From Erpobdella octoculata (taxonomy: Eukaryota > Annelida > Clitellata > Hirudinida > Erpobdellidae), in contig OZ022238.1 in assembly GCA_963978895.1 (NCBI GenBank), forward strand, positions 4,204,652-4,268,651: a stretch of 64,000 nucleotides of DNA. The letters are read 5' to 3'. Each line of letters begins with the position of its first letter. Position 1 is the stretch's first letter. The position numbers were made by a program, and so were the translations under genes. A model generated the notes under the pieces. The model was not told the DNA's origin and searched no databases. It saw only the letters and a list, made by a program, of their open reading frames with translations. Of this stretch, positions 20,043-31,487 are shown in pieces.

Positions 20043-21623
20043 ATGAAACGCGTTAAAGAAGAATTTGTTAAATTTGGCGAAAACGTTTCGGTGCGTGGCG
20101 TATCGAAGATCGTCAAATCGAAAAGAACTCCTTTTAAAATCATGTGGCTAATAGCTGCTCTTGGATGTTCAGGAGTTTTAATTTGGCAACTTGCTACTTT
20201 GTTTATAAATTACAGTTCATATCCTCATAGAACTGCCTATGGAGAATTGACAACTCCGAATATATTTCCATCAATAACTATTTGCAGTATGAAACCAAAA
20301 ATTGCTCAATTTGATAATGACATTTATTTTACACAAGACGATTATATTAAAGAAATGAAGAATATAACAACTGATTTGGAAGAATTATTAGCTTACGACT
20401 TATCTTATTTGGTTTATGAAACTTATTCCAGATCTCTCCCAAAATATATAACAATTACTAATGATTCGATTCCAATTTTAATTGACGTTGCGATAACTAA
20501 CACTTCTGATCAACAAGTATATGATGACAATTGTACTCAGTTGAAACACGAAAATATCTACGATCCAGATTTTTACGATTGTCATGTATTTCAAATTCCA
20601 AAACACTGCAAAAACTCGGTAAAAGCTTTGGCTATGATAATATACACAAATACATCCTACAATATTCAAGACGATTTCAACTTTAAATCTGGTAGTTTGA
20701 ATACAGATGGAGTGAAGATAGAATTATCTGCTCCTGGAGATATAGGTGATATATCAAAAGGATTCAATCTTGGTACAGGAACTGATTCGTTAGTAGAATT
20801 ATCCATGAAAGTTAAAACAAATTTAGACAAACCATACAACAGTGAAGGTTGTGAGAGTGAAAAATACATTGACGAATATTCAAACACTCTGTATAACCCT
20901 AAATTTTGCAAAATTAAATGCATGCAAGACGTCATTTTAGAAAATTGTCAATGTGTTTCTGGATATCTATTTATTCTACCAATGTATAACGATAGAGACA
21001 TATGTGGCAACACTACATTGGCATCAAAAAATAATACTTTGGATAAACAAACGAAAACTAATATGACACTAAAAGCAGTAGGCCAACTTTATTGTGAATA
21101 TTGGTCTTTAGGGGAAGTTTATTATAGCTGTGGATCAAACTGTAAGAGACCCTGCGTTGAAACGTATTACGAACGAACCATTCAAACCTTGTATGATTGG
21201 CCGAAAGTTTCTCACCATCAGACATTTTTTCAACAATATATTAACAAGCCAGAACGTTCTAGTGGTGACAAAATATATAATTATTTTAAAGATTATTATG
21301 ACATAATTTATAAGTACTATTATGATGATAATATAACCACAGAACAACTGAATGATTTCTTTAGAAAAAACGATAAAATCAGATCAAACTTCTTGCAAGT
21401 AAAATTTTCCTTTCTATTTGATAATCCCTCTTCAATTACTGATACACCTGTTTATTCTTGGGATTCTATGCTTGGAACTGTTGGTGGAAGTCTCAGTTTG
21501 TGGTTAGGAGTTACCATCATGACATTTGTTGAAATAATTGAGTTTTTATGTAACTTGATTGGAGCGGTTAAAGAATTTATATTTCCATCGAAGACATCGT
21601 TTGTTACAAAGTTACCAATTTGA
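20043..21623 (+). CDS. DEG/ENaC/ASIC-family cation channel subunit, group A
   Basis: The 526-residue product is full-length, with RG at 18-19, TM1 about 34-54, FPSITIC, the Cys-rich outer domain ('NPKFCKIKC', 'CKRPCVETYYERT', 'DWP'), GTVGG, the GVT filter (489-491), TM2 and a tail ending TKLPI. The frame is open back to 19977 without an ATG; the ATG at 20043 (MKRVKEEF) aligns with all paralogous starts. 'ILPMYN' replaces the usual 'IPPMYN'. Nearest relatives are 6741 and 10289. Its C-terminal sixth and 3' flank also resemble those of the chimeric gene at 23300. Intact, single exon. Confidence 0.95.
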   Translation: MKRVKEEFVKFGENVSVRGVSKIVKSKRTPFKIMWLIAALGCSGVLIWQLATLFINYSSYPHRTAYGELTTPNIFPSITICSMKPKIAQFDNDIYFTQDDYIKEMKNITTDLEELLAYDLSYLVYETYSRSLPKYITITNDSIPILIDVAITNTSDQQVYDDNCTQLKHENIYDPDFYDCHVFQIPKHCKNSVKALAMIIYTNTSYNIQDDFNFKSGSLNTDGVKIELSAPGDIGDISKGFNLGTGTDSLVELSMKVKTNLDKPYNSEGCESEKYIDEYSNTLYNPKFCKIKCMQDVILENCQCVSGYLFILPMYNDRDICGNTTLASKNNTLDKQTKTNMTLKAVGQLYCEYWSLGEVYYSCGSNCKRPCVETYYERTIQTLYDWPKVSHHQTFFQQYINKPERSSGDKIYNYFKDYYDIIYKYYYDDNITTEQLNDFFRKNDKIRSNFLQVKFSFLFDNPSSITDTPVYSWDSMLGTVGGSLSLWLGVTIMTFVEIIEFLCNLIGAVKEFIFPSKTSFVTKLPI

Positions 21624-22375
21624 TCTCATGGTTTTCAGCGGGCACAATAGTTTTTGTAGTCCAGATACAATTTGTTTTGCTGAAGTTTATATCTTAAATT
21701 TTTTCCCATCACTAGCACCTCTATTATATTATTTTTTATACTTGATCTGCACAGCTATTTAAAATTTTTTCGTCATAATCTTTAAAAATGTCGTTTCTCT
21801 TTGGAAATGTTGTTATTTCTTCACTAATTTTATCCACGAAGTTTGTTCTTTAAACAGATTTGATTATTTTGACTAACATGTTTAATTTAGCAATTTCAGC
21901 TTGTTTATTATTTCAACATGTACACTTCCTATGATCAGATATCAGTACCTACTTTTGCATTCTAAATTACAATTGATTTATTTAATAATGCCGTTTCTGT
22001 TTAATGTTGTTTCATACAATTGACTTATTACCTTCACAATTTTTTTTTCAACAGATATTTTAGATATGACGTTGTTTTATTTGTTGTTTGTTCCGCAAGA
22101 ATAATGAAAATAAATAAAATTTAAAACAAACCAATGGACAATTTTTAATTAGTAAAAAATTGTTGCATTCCTGGAACTTTTTCTGTAATGTAGGCTAAAA
22201 GTTAAGACATCTGAAATGTTAAAGAAATCAGTTGACTTTAAAAAAATAAAATCGTCACATAATTTTAAATGTACAAAAAATTTGCTTAAAACCTGTTAGC
22301 CAAGTCAAATAGATTCTTAAAACATAATTTGGACTTTTTAAATACAAATATTTTAACGTGACACCCTTAATTAGC
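21624..22375. other. Intergenic, nothing recognised
   Basis: This is the AT-rich 3' flank of the 20043 gene. It has oligo-T tracts, no conserved frame and no repeat I can match elsewhere in the window. Confidence 0.55.
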
Positions 22376-22575
22376 AGCACATGTGTCAATTCTTCTAAAC
22401 TAATATTCTCCGCTCCCCAAACTAATCCACCCTGGACTGGACCTTTCTTACAGTAGGCACATTCTCCTCCTCCCGGACGTTGGTTTTAGGATCTTCTTTG
22501 ACGGGCATTTCTTTCCTGGACGTTCCTTCCGCCAGAAGTGAACATTCAACCTCCAAGGGGAGATGCAAAATGAAA
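22376..22575 (-). mobile_element. Possible retrotransposon 3' end (pol tail and polypurine tract)
   Basis: A GC-rich island stands out from its AT-rich flanks. On the minus strand it reads as an Arg/Glu/Lys-rich tail ending in a TAG, followed at once by a purine tract 'ggggagcgga'. That is the arrangement at the 3' end of Ty3/gypsy internal regions, just before the LTR. No second LTR or upstream pol is seen, so the call is weak. Confidence 0.3.
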
Positions 22576-23299
22576 AAAGTCAAAGTGTTTTATTACGCTG
22601 CTTTTTTAGAAAAAAGTTTCTAGAAATACGCTAAAACGTATGATGACAAGTAACGTAACTATTGACCGTAGTGCAAATAGTAAGAAAAACTAGATCCTTT
22701 AGATCTGGACTAGATCTTTTTCAAACCATGCTGATAGCTTCAACCGGACATTTCTTCCTCAAGCTTTTTTTTGTTCTGTATATTATTTATATGTTTAGAT
22801 GAATAATAATTTCATCCAAATGTTCAGAACTAATTTTTATTTTATTTCGCGACCTTCCGTTAGTTTCAGTCAACATTTTTGCTATTGTAAAATTTCAGAA
22901 AAATCGATTATTCTTCGGAATTGTTGCAATTATTCTGAATAATTTTCAAATATTCCTAGACTTTCAGGAACGGTTTCCCGTAAATATGTAAATTGCGTGT
23001 GCGCACCCTCGCTCGTGTGTGTGTATCTGTGTCAAACAGTCTTAAAACTATAGTGTAGTCGTAAGTCACACATTCACGAAATGTACATTCAAACAAATTG
23101 AATACAGTCATATACAATTATTATAAAACACACAGATGAACGTTTAGAAAAAATGTATGCGTACTTAAAAGTCGGTATAGCTTAAAGTAATTGTGTTCGT
23201 TACTTTGTCTAACTCTGAACGTTGTGTCTCTAGAGATCTAGTCTATTATTGATATATTCATATTATATGATTGAAAATTATTACTTGTATGATTAAAAC

Positions 23300-24892
23300 A
23301 TGAACCGAATCAAAGAAGAATGTTTTCAATTTGGCCAAACCGTATCAGTCCGTGGTTTATCGAAAATCATTAAATCAAAAAACATTTTATTCAAAATCAT
23401 GTGGTTATGTGCTGTTGTTGGATGTACAGGAGTTCTTACGTATCAGCTTGGCACGCTGTTTTCAAATTACAAGTCATATCCCTACAGAACTACTTATGGC
23501 CTGTTGTCAAATTCGAATGTCTTTCCCTGGATAACTATCTGTCGCTTGCAACCAAAACTGTCTGGAATAGATTATGAAAAATATTTGAATGTCAACGAAT
23601 ATAATGAGTTAATGATAAATTTAACCACTTTCATGAAAAATCGAATTTTCGAGCCGCCTAATTTGAATTTGTCTAAATTTATGAACATCGTTTCCACAGA
23701 TAAAAGCTACATATGGTCACTTCCTAAAGTGGAAAACCCCCTAAATTTTTCGATTCCGTTTTTGGCTAGTTTTTCAATGTTAGATCCATTGATGTCAGTA
23801 ATAAACGATAGCAATTGCACACTAGAAAAAAGTACTTGTTATCATCCCGAGTTCTACATTTGCTATAGATTTCGTATATCCGAATTCTGCAACGCTAAGA
23901 TAAAAATGCTAAAAATGATTATTTTCCTGAACTCCAACGGTGACATGCAAAATACTTTTGATTTGAATTCTTTGTCACTTAGCTCCAATGGAATAAAAGT
24001 GCATTTGACAAATCTCGATACTGTTGGTGACGTTTCTGAAGGATTTGATCTTACTGGAGGTACGGATACTAATGTAAGAATGTCAATGAAAGTAAGAACA
24101 ATATTAGGCAACCCATATAATACTGAAAATTGCGAAAATAGAAAGTATTTTGACGAAACACGACAGCATCGCTACAATAAATTGTTATGCATCTTTTACT
24201 GTGTTCAAAAAAAAGCAAACAACAGTTGTCAATGCCTAACACCAGAGGTTCCTATTCCTAAAGTTTTTTACAATGTCGATACTTGTGGCAACACAACTTT
24301 AACAGCTAGAAATAACAGCGTGAACTTTGAAACAAAAATAAACTTAACTCTAAAGGCAATAAATGAAATGAATTGTTCTTCAACTAATGTCAACTCAGAA
24401 GCTTATGCAAGTTGCGTAAATGAATGCAAAGCTCCTTGTGTTGAAACGTTTTACGAGCAGGAGGTACAAACAGCAAATGACTGGCCTCATTATTCTCTTC
24501 ATTATCAGTTCTTTGAAAAATTTATAAGAGGAAAGTTAATTCCTGGCTCACCTTATTTTCAGGATTATATTGTGAAGGCTGATGAATTTATTAATAAAAG
24601 TATAAGCATTTCTGAACTGAACACTTTTTATAAAAAATCTTATCAAATCAGAGAAAATTTCTTGCAAATAAAATTTTATTTTGCTTCAGACAGCTCTACA
24701 ACAATTACTGATACGCCTGTTTATACCTGGGATTCTATACTTGGCACTGTTGGTGGAAGTTTTAGTTTGTGGTTAGGAGTCACTATTATGACGTTTGTTG
24801 AAATAATTGAGTTTTCCTGCAATTTGTTAGCAGCAGTTAAAGAATTTATAATTTCTTCCAAGACATCATTTGTTACAAAGATGCCAATTTGA
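23300..24892 (+). CDS. DEG/ENaC/ASIC-family cation channel subunit, group B body with group A pore end (chimera)
   Basis: The 530-residue product has a complete frame. Residues 1 to about 485 are group B: MNRIKEEC, RG at 18-19, FPWITICRLQPK, 'HPEFYICYRFRIS', 'GGTDTNVRMSM', 'CKAPCVETFYEQ'. The pre-pore reads GTVGGSFS with the B-type Phe. From the filter GVT (493-495) on, it is group A: 'FVEIIEF', 'AAVKEFI' and 'SKTSFVTKMPI', a tail absent from other B copies. The A-like similarity continues past the stop ('gatctgata', 'gcacaatt', 'tttgcacaac'). The B-specific 3' neighbour (3039, 16860) is missing here. The switch falls within about 24755-24785. This fits unequal recombination between a B gene and the A gene downstream of it, deleting the material between. 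It is probably functional. Confidence 0.93.
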   Translation: MNRIKEECFQFGQTVSVRGLSKIIKSKNILFKIMWLCAVVGCTGVLTYQLGTLFSNYKSYPYRTTYGLLSNSNVFPWITICRLQPKLSGIDYEKYLNVNEYNELMINLTTFMKNRIFEPPNLNLSKFMNIVSTDKSYIWSLPKVENPLNFSIPFLASFSMLDPLMSVINDSNCTLEKSTCYHPEFYICYRFRISEFCNAKIKMLKMIIFLNSNGDMQNTFDLNSLSLSSNGIKVHLTNLDTVGDVSEGFDLTGGTDTNVRMSMKVRTILGNPYNTENCENRKYFDETRQHRYNKLLCIFYCVQKKANNSCQCLTPEVPIPKVFYNVDTCGNTTLTARNNSVNFETKINLTLKAINEMNCSSTNVNSEAYASCVNECKAPCVETFYEQEVQTANDWPHYSLHYQFFEKFIRGKLIPGSPYFQDYIVKADEFINKSISISELNTFYKKSYQIRENFLQIKFYFASDSSTTITDTPVYTWDSILGTVGGSFSLWLGVTIMTFVEIIEFSCNLLAAVKEFIISSKTSFVTKMPI

Positions 24893-25089
24893 TCTGATAA
24901 TTGACAGCATGCACAATTACTAAAGTCCGTATGCAATTTGTTTTTTTAAGCATCAATATCACATGTTTTTCTAGCACTTGCTTTATTGTTGTATTAGTGA
25001 TTTCATAATTTGTTTGCATTTGCACAACTTTTAACAAACAGTACACAGTTCACTAAATCAGATATCGTATAAACATGTTATTTTAACTA

Positions 25090-25235
25090 AGAGCGAAAAA
25101 AGAGAAAAAAGAAACAATACAAAAGGAGAGAGAATTAAGACAAAAAAATTGCACTAAAGTACGCTCAGAAAAAAAATTCAAAATGAAGAAAGAAAGGTAG
25201 AGAAAGATAAAAAACAAAATGAGAAAAGATAAGAA

Positions 25236-25317
<82 letters not shown>

Positions 25318-25460
25318 CGAACCATAGCGAGAGAAACAGAAAAAGAGGAATGAGAGAGACATGAGAGAGATGGAGAGAAAGCAAGGAAAAAAGAGAAAAA
25401 AAAGAGAGAGAGAGAGAGAGAAAAAGAGAAAGAAAGAGAAAGTGAAAATGAGAGAAAATT
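25090..25460. repeat. (GA)n-rich purine tract
   Basis: Purine-only stretches include (GA)n runs at about 25241-25316 and 25400-25420. The opposite-strand frames (poly Ser-Leu) are artefacts. Confidence 0.9.
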
Positions 25461-25784
25461 GCACTGCACTTAAGTACTTTTTAAAAACAGCTTTAATAGA
25501 TTGGTTGCTGTGATTAATACCACCAGGCAATTTTTCTTGACTACATTTGATTTAATCTTACATTGAATAACATTATTGTTAAAATTGAAATAAAATAATC
25601 AACTTCTAGAGACGCTGATGCTTGATTGTATATGTTTTATTGTTCATGTTTTTTCTGCGTCAGCTTGAATTGAGCCGAGCCGAGACTTTTTGTTAAGCAT
25701 AATGATATATGGCTTGTAAAAAAACTAACCCATAAAAACAAAGTTTTTATTATAAATCCTTTATATACGATCCTAGATTTTTAT

Positions 25785-25912
25785 TTTATTTGAATTTTTG
25801 AAAAATCTTTTGAATTTTTTGAAAAAAAGTTTTGAATTTTTGAATTTTTTGAAAATTTTTTTTGAATTTTTTGAAATTTTTTTTTGAATTTTTGAATTTT
25901 TTGAAAAACTTA
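25785..25912. repeat. Short tandem repeat of 'ttttgaatttttgaa' type
   Basis: About seven imperfect units of TTTTGAATTTTT(T)GAAA lie directly before a Helitron-like segment. Confidence 0.85.
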
Positions 25913-25914
25913 AT

Positions 25915-26266
25915 TATACAATATCCGATCAAACTGAAATTTTGATAGATTCAATTGTCTCGCAGCCCAAGTCGATGTGCCAAATTTCAGCTCGATCGGA
26001 TAACGGGAAGTGAGTTAATTTTGAGACTCAAAGTTTGTGACCGACAGACAGACAATCGAAAATAATATAAAGGATTTAAAAACGGGCCGGACCCAAATTA
26101 GACGAAACGGTCTTGAAATGATGGTCCATGAAACGAGTCGGACCCGTGCAGTGCTCTATTGCATACCCGTAAGCATTGTAAAATTAAACATTATAAAAGT
26201 TAACTTTCTCTACTTTTTTCATCTAATAAAACTAGGCCACTGCAACTCGTGGCCGGGTACAGCTAG
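25915..26266 (+). mobile_element. Helitron-like fragment with 3' terminus
   Basis: The piece runs from 'tccgatcaaactgaaat' through 'gctcgatcggataacggg' and 'gacagacagac' to 'ggccgggtacagCTAG' followed by T at 26267. Helitrons typically end in a hairpin followed by CTRR and insert between A and T. The terminus matches, but the hairpin is weaker than at 48088. No Rep/helicase coding is present, so it is non-autonomous or truncated. Confidence 0.5.
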
Positions 26267-26599
26267 TAATTTAAAAAATTAAAAACTTGCTTTTAAGACT
26301 GATGAAAGTCCATAACGATGAAATAGTAAACATAAAATGTTTATTATTACATGACGATGAAAGTTTTAATCATCATTATCATTATTTATTTTGTATTTAT
26401 TTGTCTATTTTTTTATAAAGTATTGTTTTTTAAAATTTTAAAACGTTTTTTTGCCAAATTAAACATTAAAGTTTTTTTAAATGGATGAATTTTAGCCGTA
26501 ATTTTTATTATAGTTTTTGTTTTTTTTGATAATTTTAGTTACTTAATTTTTTTCAATTTTCACTTTTGGTCAATTTACTTTTGAATCTTTCTCATGTGG

Positions 26600-27245
26600 G
26601 TGAATTTTAGAACTTCTAAACTTTCGCGCGTATTCCCTGTACATCCAACGAGCAATCGTTGATATCTGGACAACGCAAATTTATAAAAAAAAACATGCAA
26701 AAAAATTTAAATAACTCAAAATGCCGTGGCACATTACATTTGAAGTTATTCTGCTTCTGAAAACCAACTGTAAACATTTCATTACTGTTTTTGCATAACA
26801 TTCTTTTGTATGATTTTTCTCAAAAATGTTTCTCGTTTATTTGAATAAAACATTTCCTGCAACGAAAATTATTAAAAAGCGTGTAAAAAAGTAAAAATAC
26901 TCAAAATGCCTTGGTCCATTACATCTAAAATTGTTCAGCTTCTAAAAGTTAATTTTAAACATTACTGTTTTTTCATAACATCTTTTTGTATAAATTGTTC
27001 TCAAAAATGTTTTTCACTTATATGAAACCAGCAAATTACTAAGCAAAATATTGATAAACTTATGTTTGATTAACCATTTTGTTATAAGACCTACGACAAC
27101 AAACACCATCGATTGAATACTTACGCTCTGCATAAATTTCAATCTGCCACCAGCTCTATCCGAGTGCTGGCGGTATTGAGGGAAGACTCACTTGGTAGCT
27201 ACAATCTTAACATACGGTATTAATAGTAATGTATTTTAGATGGAT
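26600..27245. repeat. Dispersed repeat, copy 1 (partner at 51805-52165)
   Basis: Matches its partner in 'aacttctaaac' at the start and in 'acaacaaacaccatcga' and 'ctgcataaatttcaatctgcc' near the end. Inside this copy a sub-block is duplicated with about 190 bp period ('caaaatgcc.tgg.cattacat' at about 26717 and 26904). I could not assign the family. Confidence 0.65.
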
Positions 27246-27699
27246 CGTCATTGTCGCCGTCGCCATCATCATCACATTTTATTCTCTCAAATTTTCTCAT
27301 TTTTTCTCTGTAGCAGTATCAACACGAGACACTTCTTTTTACCTTCGTACTGCAAAATTATACCATCACACAGTTCAAAGCCGAGAATGACTTAGAGTAT
27401 CATTTAGTGGTATTGTCTCAAACAGAAAAAATATAACTTATCGCAGATTAAAAAATTAATTTATTTCTCGAAGAGAATGGCTTATTTTATGTCTCTTGGT
27501 AGACATTTTTGTGGGTGTGACTAAACAACATTCTTCTACGTGTTCTTCTCCAAAATGAAACGGTTCAAGCTAAACTCGAACAACTCGACTAATTTGGGAA
27601 AATACAAAAATTGTATTTCTGTGAACTACTCAGTCTTATTGACCCGCTTTGGGGTGAGAGAAAATACATCACAAATTACGTCCATGGATTTGAGCATAT

Positions 27700-27776
27700 T
27701 TCTGATTGTCAGTTCCTTGCAGCTCTTGAAGACAGCCAAGTTCGAGTGGTATTTGAAACAGTATATTGATTAAAAT
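27700..27776. repeat. Short dispersed repeat, copy 1 (partner at about 41244-41310)
   Basis: The phrase 'aagttcgagtggtatttgaa' followed by 'acagtatattgatt' occurs in both places, with 'cttgaagac.gcc' before it. The frame 27540-27773 that overlaps this is probably not a gene. Confidence 0.75.
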
Positions 27777-27899
27777 AGTTGATATATGATGATTGTTTTA
27801 CACTTATTGAACTTGACAATAGTTGTTTGGTGTAGCTGTTGCATAACTCTGTTAAATTCGTGGCATGAAGAAAACCGTCGAAAATAATTTAATCAATTT

Positions 27900-28560
27900 A
27901 CAAATGATTATTACTGCTCGGCCCTGCTGTTAAGTGGTCTGAGTTTATTTAAAATATAAAGTGTCAAATTTTTTCTTTTTTATTGATCCCGTCGGTTGAG
28001 GCATATACAATTTTTGTGAAATCATTGTCTTATATTTTGGCATGAGTTGGTTGGAAAAACCGACAATTATGAATATTCACAAAATATAATGAAAGTTGAT
28101 GGTTAGGAAGGAAGTTTAGTAATGATGTAACCTAAAACCACAAAAAAACATAGCAAAGTTGTTTTATAATTAAAAAAACTAAATTTCAAATTTGTTTTTA
28201 TAATTTCATTAGGGAATGAGATCCTGTCTGCCTCCTTTTGGATCCGCCACTGATAAATAAACCACTTGTTAGAAGTGAATGAATTTGTTTTTGAACTAAA
28301 CGAAATTTTAAGTTAAAACATTTATGTTGAGAAATATTGTATAATTAATAAAAAACACCTTACACTAAACGTCTGCATGTTTTATAAATATCAGGAGATT
28401 GCTCGTTGGGTAGCTTGCGTTAATTCAACACGATCATAATGAGTTATTATTTGAAGACACCTTAGACTAAACGCGTACAAGTTTTATAAATTTCAAGAGA
28501 TTGCTCGCTGTGTGGTTTGCGGTAGCTGCTGATGAAATAATAAATTTCCACATTACATTA
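27900..28560. repeat. Dispersed repeat with internal tandem unit, copy 1 (partner at 35800-36290)
   Basis: Shared phrases in order: 'ccctgctg.ta.gtggtctga', 'gtcggttga', 'ggatccgccactgataaat', 'aacacctta..ctaaa' and 'ggagattgctcg'. The last block is repeated within this copy at about 28360 and 28460. Non-coding; family unknown. Confidence 0.7.
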
Positions 28561-28899
28561 ATTTGGGCAGAAATGCTCTTTAATATTATGAAAAAATAAT
28601 GATTGGTGTAAAAAATGTAATAAACAACCACTTAACAGCATAGAGCTACATCAACTACATAAAATTAATCAAGCTCAAGTGAGACATGTGGAAAGGAAGA
28701 AACCATCGAGCACTGGTTACTAAATTGCAAAAAAACATCATGCGGTTATAAATTGAAATTAAAGGTTTTTGCCAGAAAATACAAAAACTGATTACACTCC
28801 AAACATTTTAAACTCACTGATCCGCCACTGAATAATCTTCAAATGGACACAAAAAATCACAAAGAATTGTGATTAAAGAAACAATGTATTTATTGTAAA

Positions 28900-31420
28900 T
28901 ATAGTATTTTTTAAATTAACTGTTATTTTTTACATTTAAAGTAATTGTTGTAAAGGACTATAAACTATAACAAAATATACAAATATGACATAAAAACTGC
29001 TTTTTGCTTCACACAACACATTTGTTTTAAGCTGGAAATTGATTTAACTTTAATGCTTTCTAAAAAAACCTTGCATTCAACTTCTGCTGTCTATCAACAA
29101 TGTATGTCTATCTCAAATTAATCAAACATTATCAAACTTATTCACCCTCCTTTTGTTTGTCATAAATTTTAAATTTAGCAAACCTTTAGTTTTGCTATGG
29201 CTACCCAAAGCTTTCGTTTTAGTTATTAAAATACAACTATGAATGAAAGTTTGAAGCGCACCTCAAAACCGCATTAATTTTATGAAACAAATAAATGGTT
29301 ATTTTAGAAATTACATAAAAATTGCTCTGCTTTGTATTTCACAAAGAACTTTTCACTTTGCATTATTTTTTTTTCAATTTAATGAAATGCTTTTCTTAAT
29401 AAAGAATCGTAACAAGTTACCTTTTTTTTACAATCAATGTGTTCAATAGTGCACAATTTATAAGAATAAAACGAATAAGTTAATTAAAAAAATCAGTTAA
29501 TAGCAAAGCAATGACATAAAAATTGTGTGTTTTATAGTGAAATAAAATCAAGAGATTTGAAATATTGTAATTGCTGAGCTCTAAAACAATTTGTCAGCTA
29601 ACATGCATAAACGATGGACAGAATTCAACTTTATTTCATAATGCCCCTTCCAATAAGTGTTCCATAATGAGTGAAAAGTGAGTTCATTATTGCTAAAATA
29701 TCATAGTGATATTAATCAAACATTTTCTAAACTGCATAATAGTGAGGTTTCATTATAATTATCATTATTAAAAATAAACAAAAATGAGACTTAAATATTG
29801 GAAAGAAACAATATACTTTTAACAAAAATTTACGTTTTTCCAAATGAAATAAAAAAGTTATCTTTTGGACATTGTGTCAAAATAAAGTCAGTTTTAAAGA
29901 AAAAATTAATTATATTTGGAGTTCCTTAGAAAATAATTGTAACAATAGTTGCAATTAAAAAAAATGTTAAAATTTATATTAATGGAAAAAACACCACTGG
30001 CTGCATACTAGATTAGGAATTAAATGTTTTGCTTTTTCTGTAGCGCATTAACTTGCAGTTTTTCCCGTGGCAAGTGTTGCTACGATGTAGAAACTATTTT
30101 GTTTATAACCAGCGACTGTGAATTTCAGTAAATTGTTTGTAAATTAGGTATATTATTTTTGAATTAAATAAAAATGTTAATATGAACAAACTTTATGAGT
30201 GATACAAGTGATTAGCTATTTGCTGTTATATTAAATGTTTGATATTCTCATAATAACCAGAAATTTTAATTTTTCAATAACAGATTTGTTTTGATTTCGT
30301 AAATTATTTTAAAAGTACTTAAAATTTGTCTTAACAAATTATCAGTTGCATCACTATGGGTTACGGGAGTGCGGACAGCTTTGTGCGTGAAGTCATGAGC
30401 GCTGTTTTCATTTTAACTGTTTACAGCACATATTTATTAGTTTGATTACAGCTTTACGATTTACGAAAAAACGTTTATAACAATTTTATGACGTTTTCAT
30501 ATAAAGTTTGTAATTTTGATTAGTTGTTCCACCTCCATAAATTATCAGCTTTTTTTATTTAATTTTTAGATCGAGTTTTCTATTTTATATATTTTATTAT
30601 ATTCAATTGTTTTTAATTCCTTATTCTTGCAGCAGTCTGTGACTAAAATATTTTCAATTTTGTTGTAAAACGAACAATTATATTTAGTAGAACGATTAAG
30701 CAATTGAAAACAGCATTTAAAAATAATTTACAAATTCTAGAAAAGCAATCAAAAAACCTAATAGCTAATTTGAAGTTTTTTGCGTTTTATACTGGTTGTT
30801 TAAAATGAAACAAATGACGTTTTCAAGATAAAATCATTTTTTTGGCTATTGTTTTAATAAAAAAAGCTGTAAGGAACTTTAATTTTTCTTGTAAACAACT
30901 ATACGTGAAAATGAATATATACTCATTTTGCATTGCAAAACATTTCTAAATTAATACGATTTGAAGATAGAAATGATTTACCGTTGTGGTCCATTAGTAA
31001 CGTGGAAATTAAAAAACATCAATTAATAAATTCAAATAAAATGTTGGGAAATGTAAACTTAATATTACTCAAATGTTACTTAATGAATTCAACAAAATGA
31101 TGCAAATCAGTTAAACAAACCTAAAAAAAACTTTCTATTTAAAAATATTTTGAAAATTTATATTTAAATTAAAAAAATTAACACATATTTTAAAAAACAA
31201 TTTTTGTTTGAAAAAAAAACTCATTATTTTTTTTATTTAAACATTGAATACAAAAAACACTATTAACTAAGAATATTTCATTTCTTAAATTTACAACTTC
31301 TTTGATTTTGCAGTGTTTCGTTTTGCTATCAGATTTTTCGGGTTGCTGAAAATGAACTTTGTTTGGATAATGAACCATAAAATCAATTTTGTGTAAAAAA
31401 AGAAGACTGTTTTCTTAATT
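28900..31420. repeat. Old segmental duplication, copy 1 (partner at 38640-39430)
   Basis: Several blocks match the partner in the same order: 'acgtttttccaaat', 'tgtcaaaataaa.tcagtttt', 'aacaccactg.ctgcatact', 'taaatgttttgctttttc.gtagcgca', then 'aaatgtaaacttaata' and 'cacttcttaaatt'-like phrases. One extra block ('ggactataaactata') occurs at different relative positions. No coding capacity is seen in either copy. Confidence 0.6.
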
Positions 31421-31487
31421 GTTAAAAATTTATTAATTTTTTAGCACTTTTCTTGTTTTTTTAGATATTTTTCCATTGCGTTTCAAT

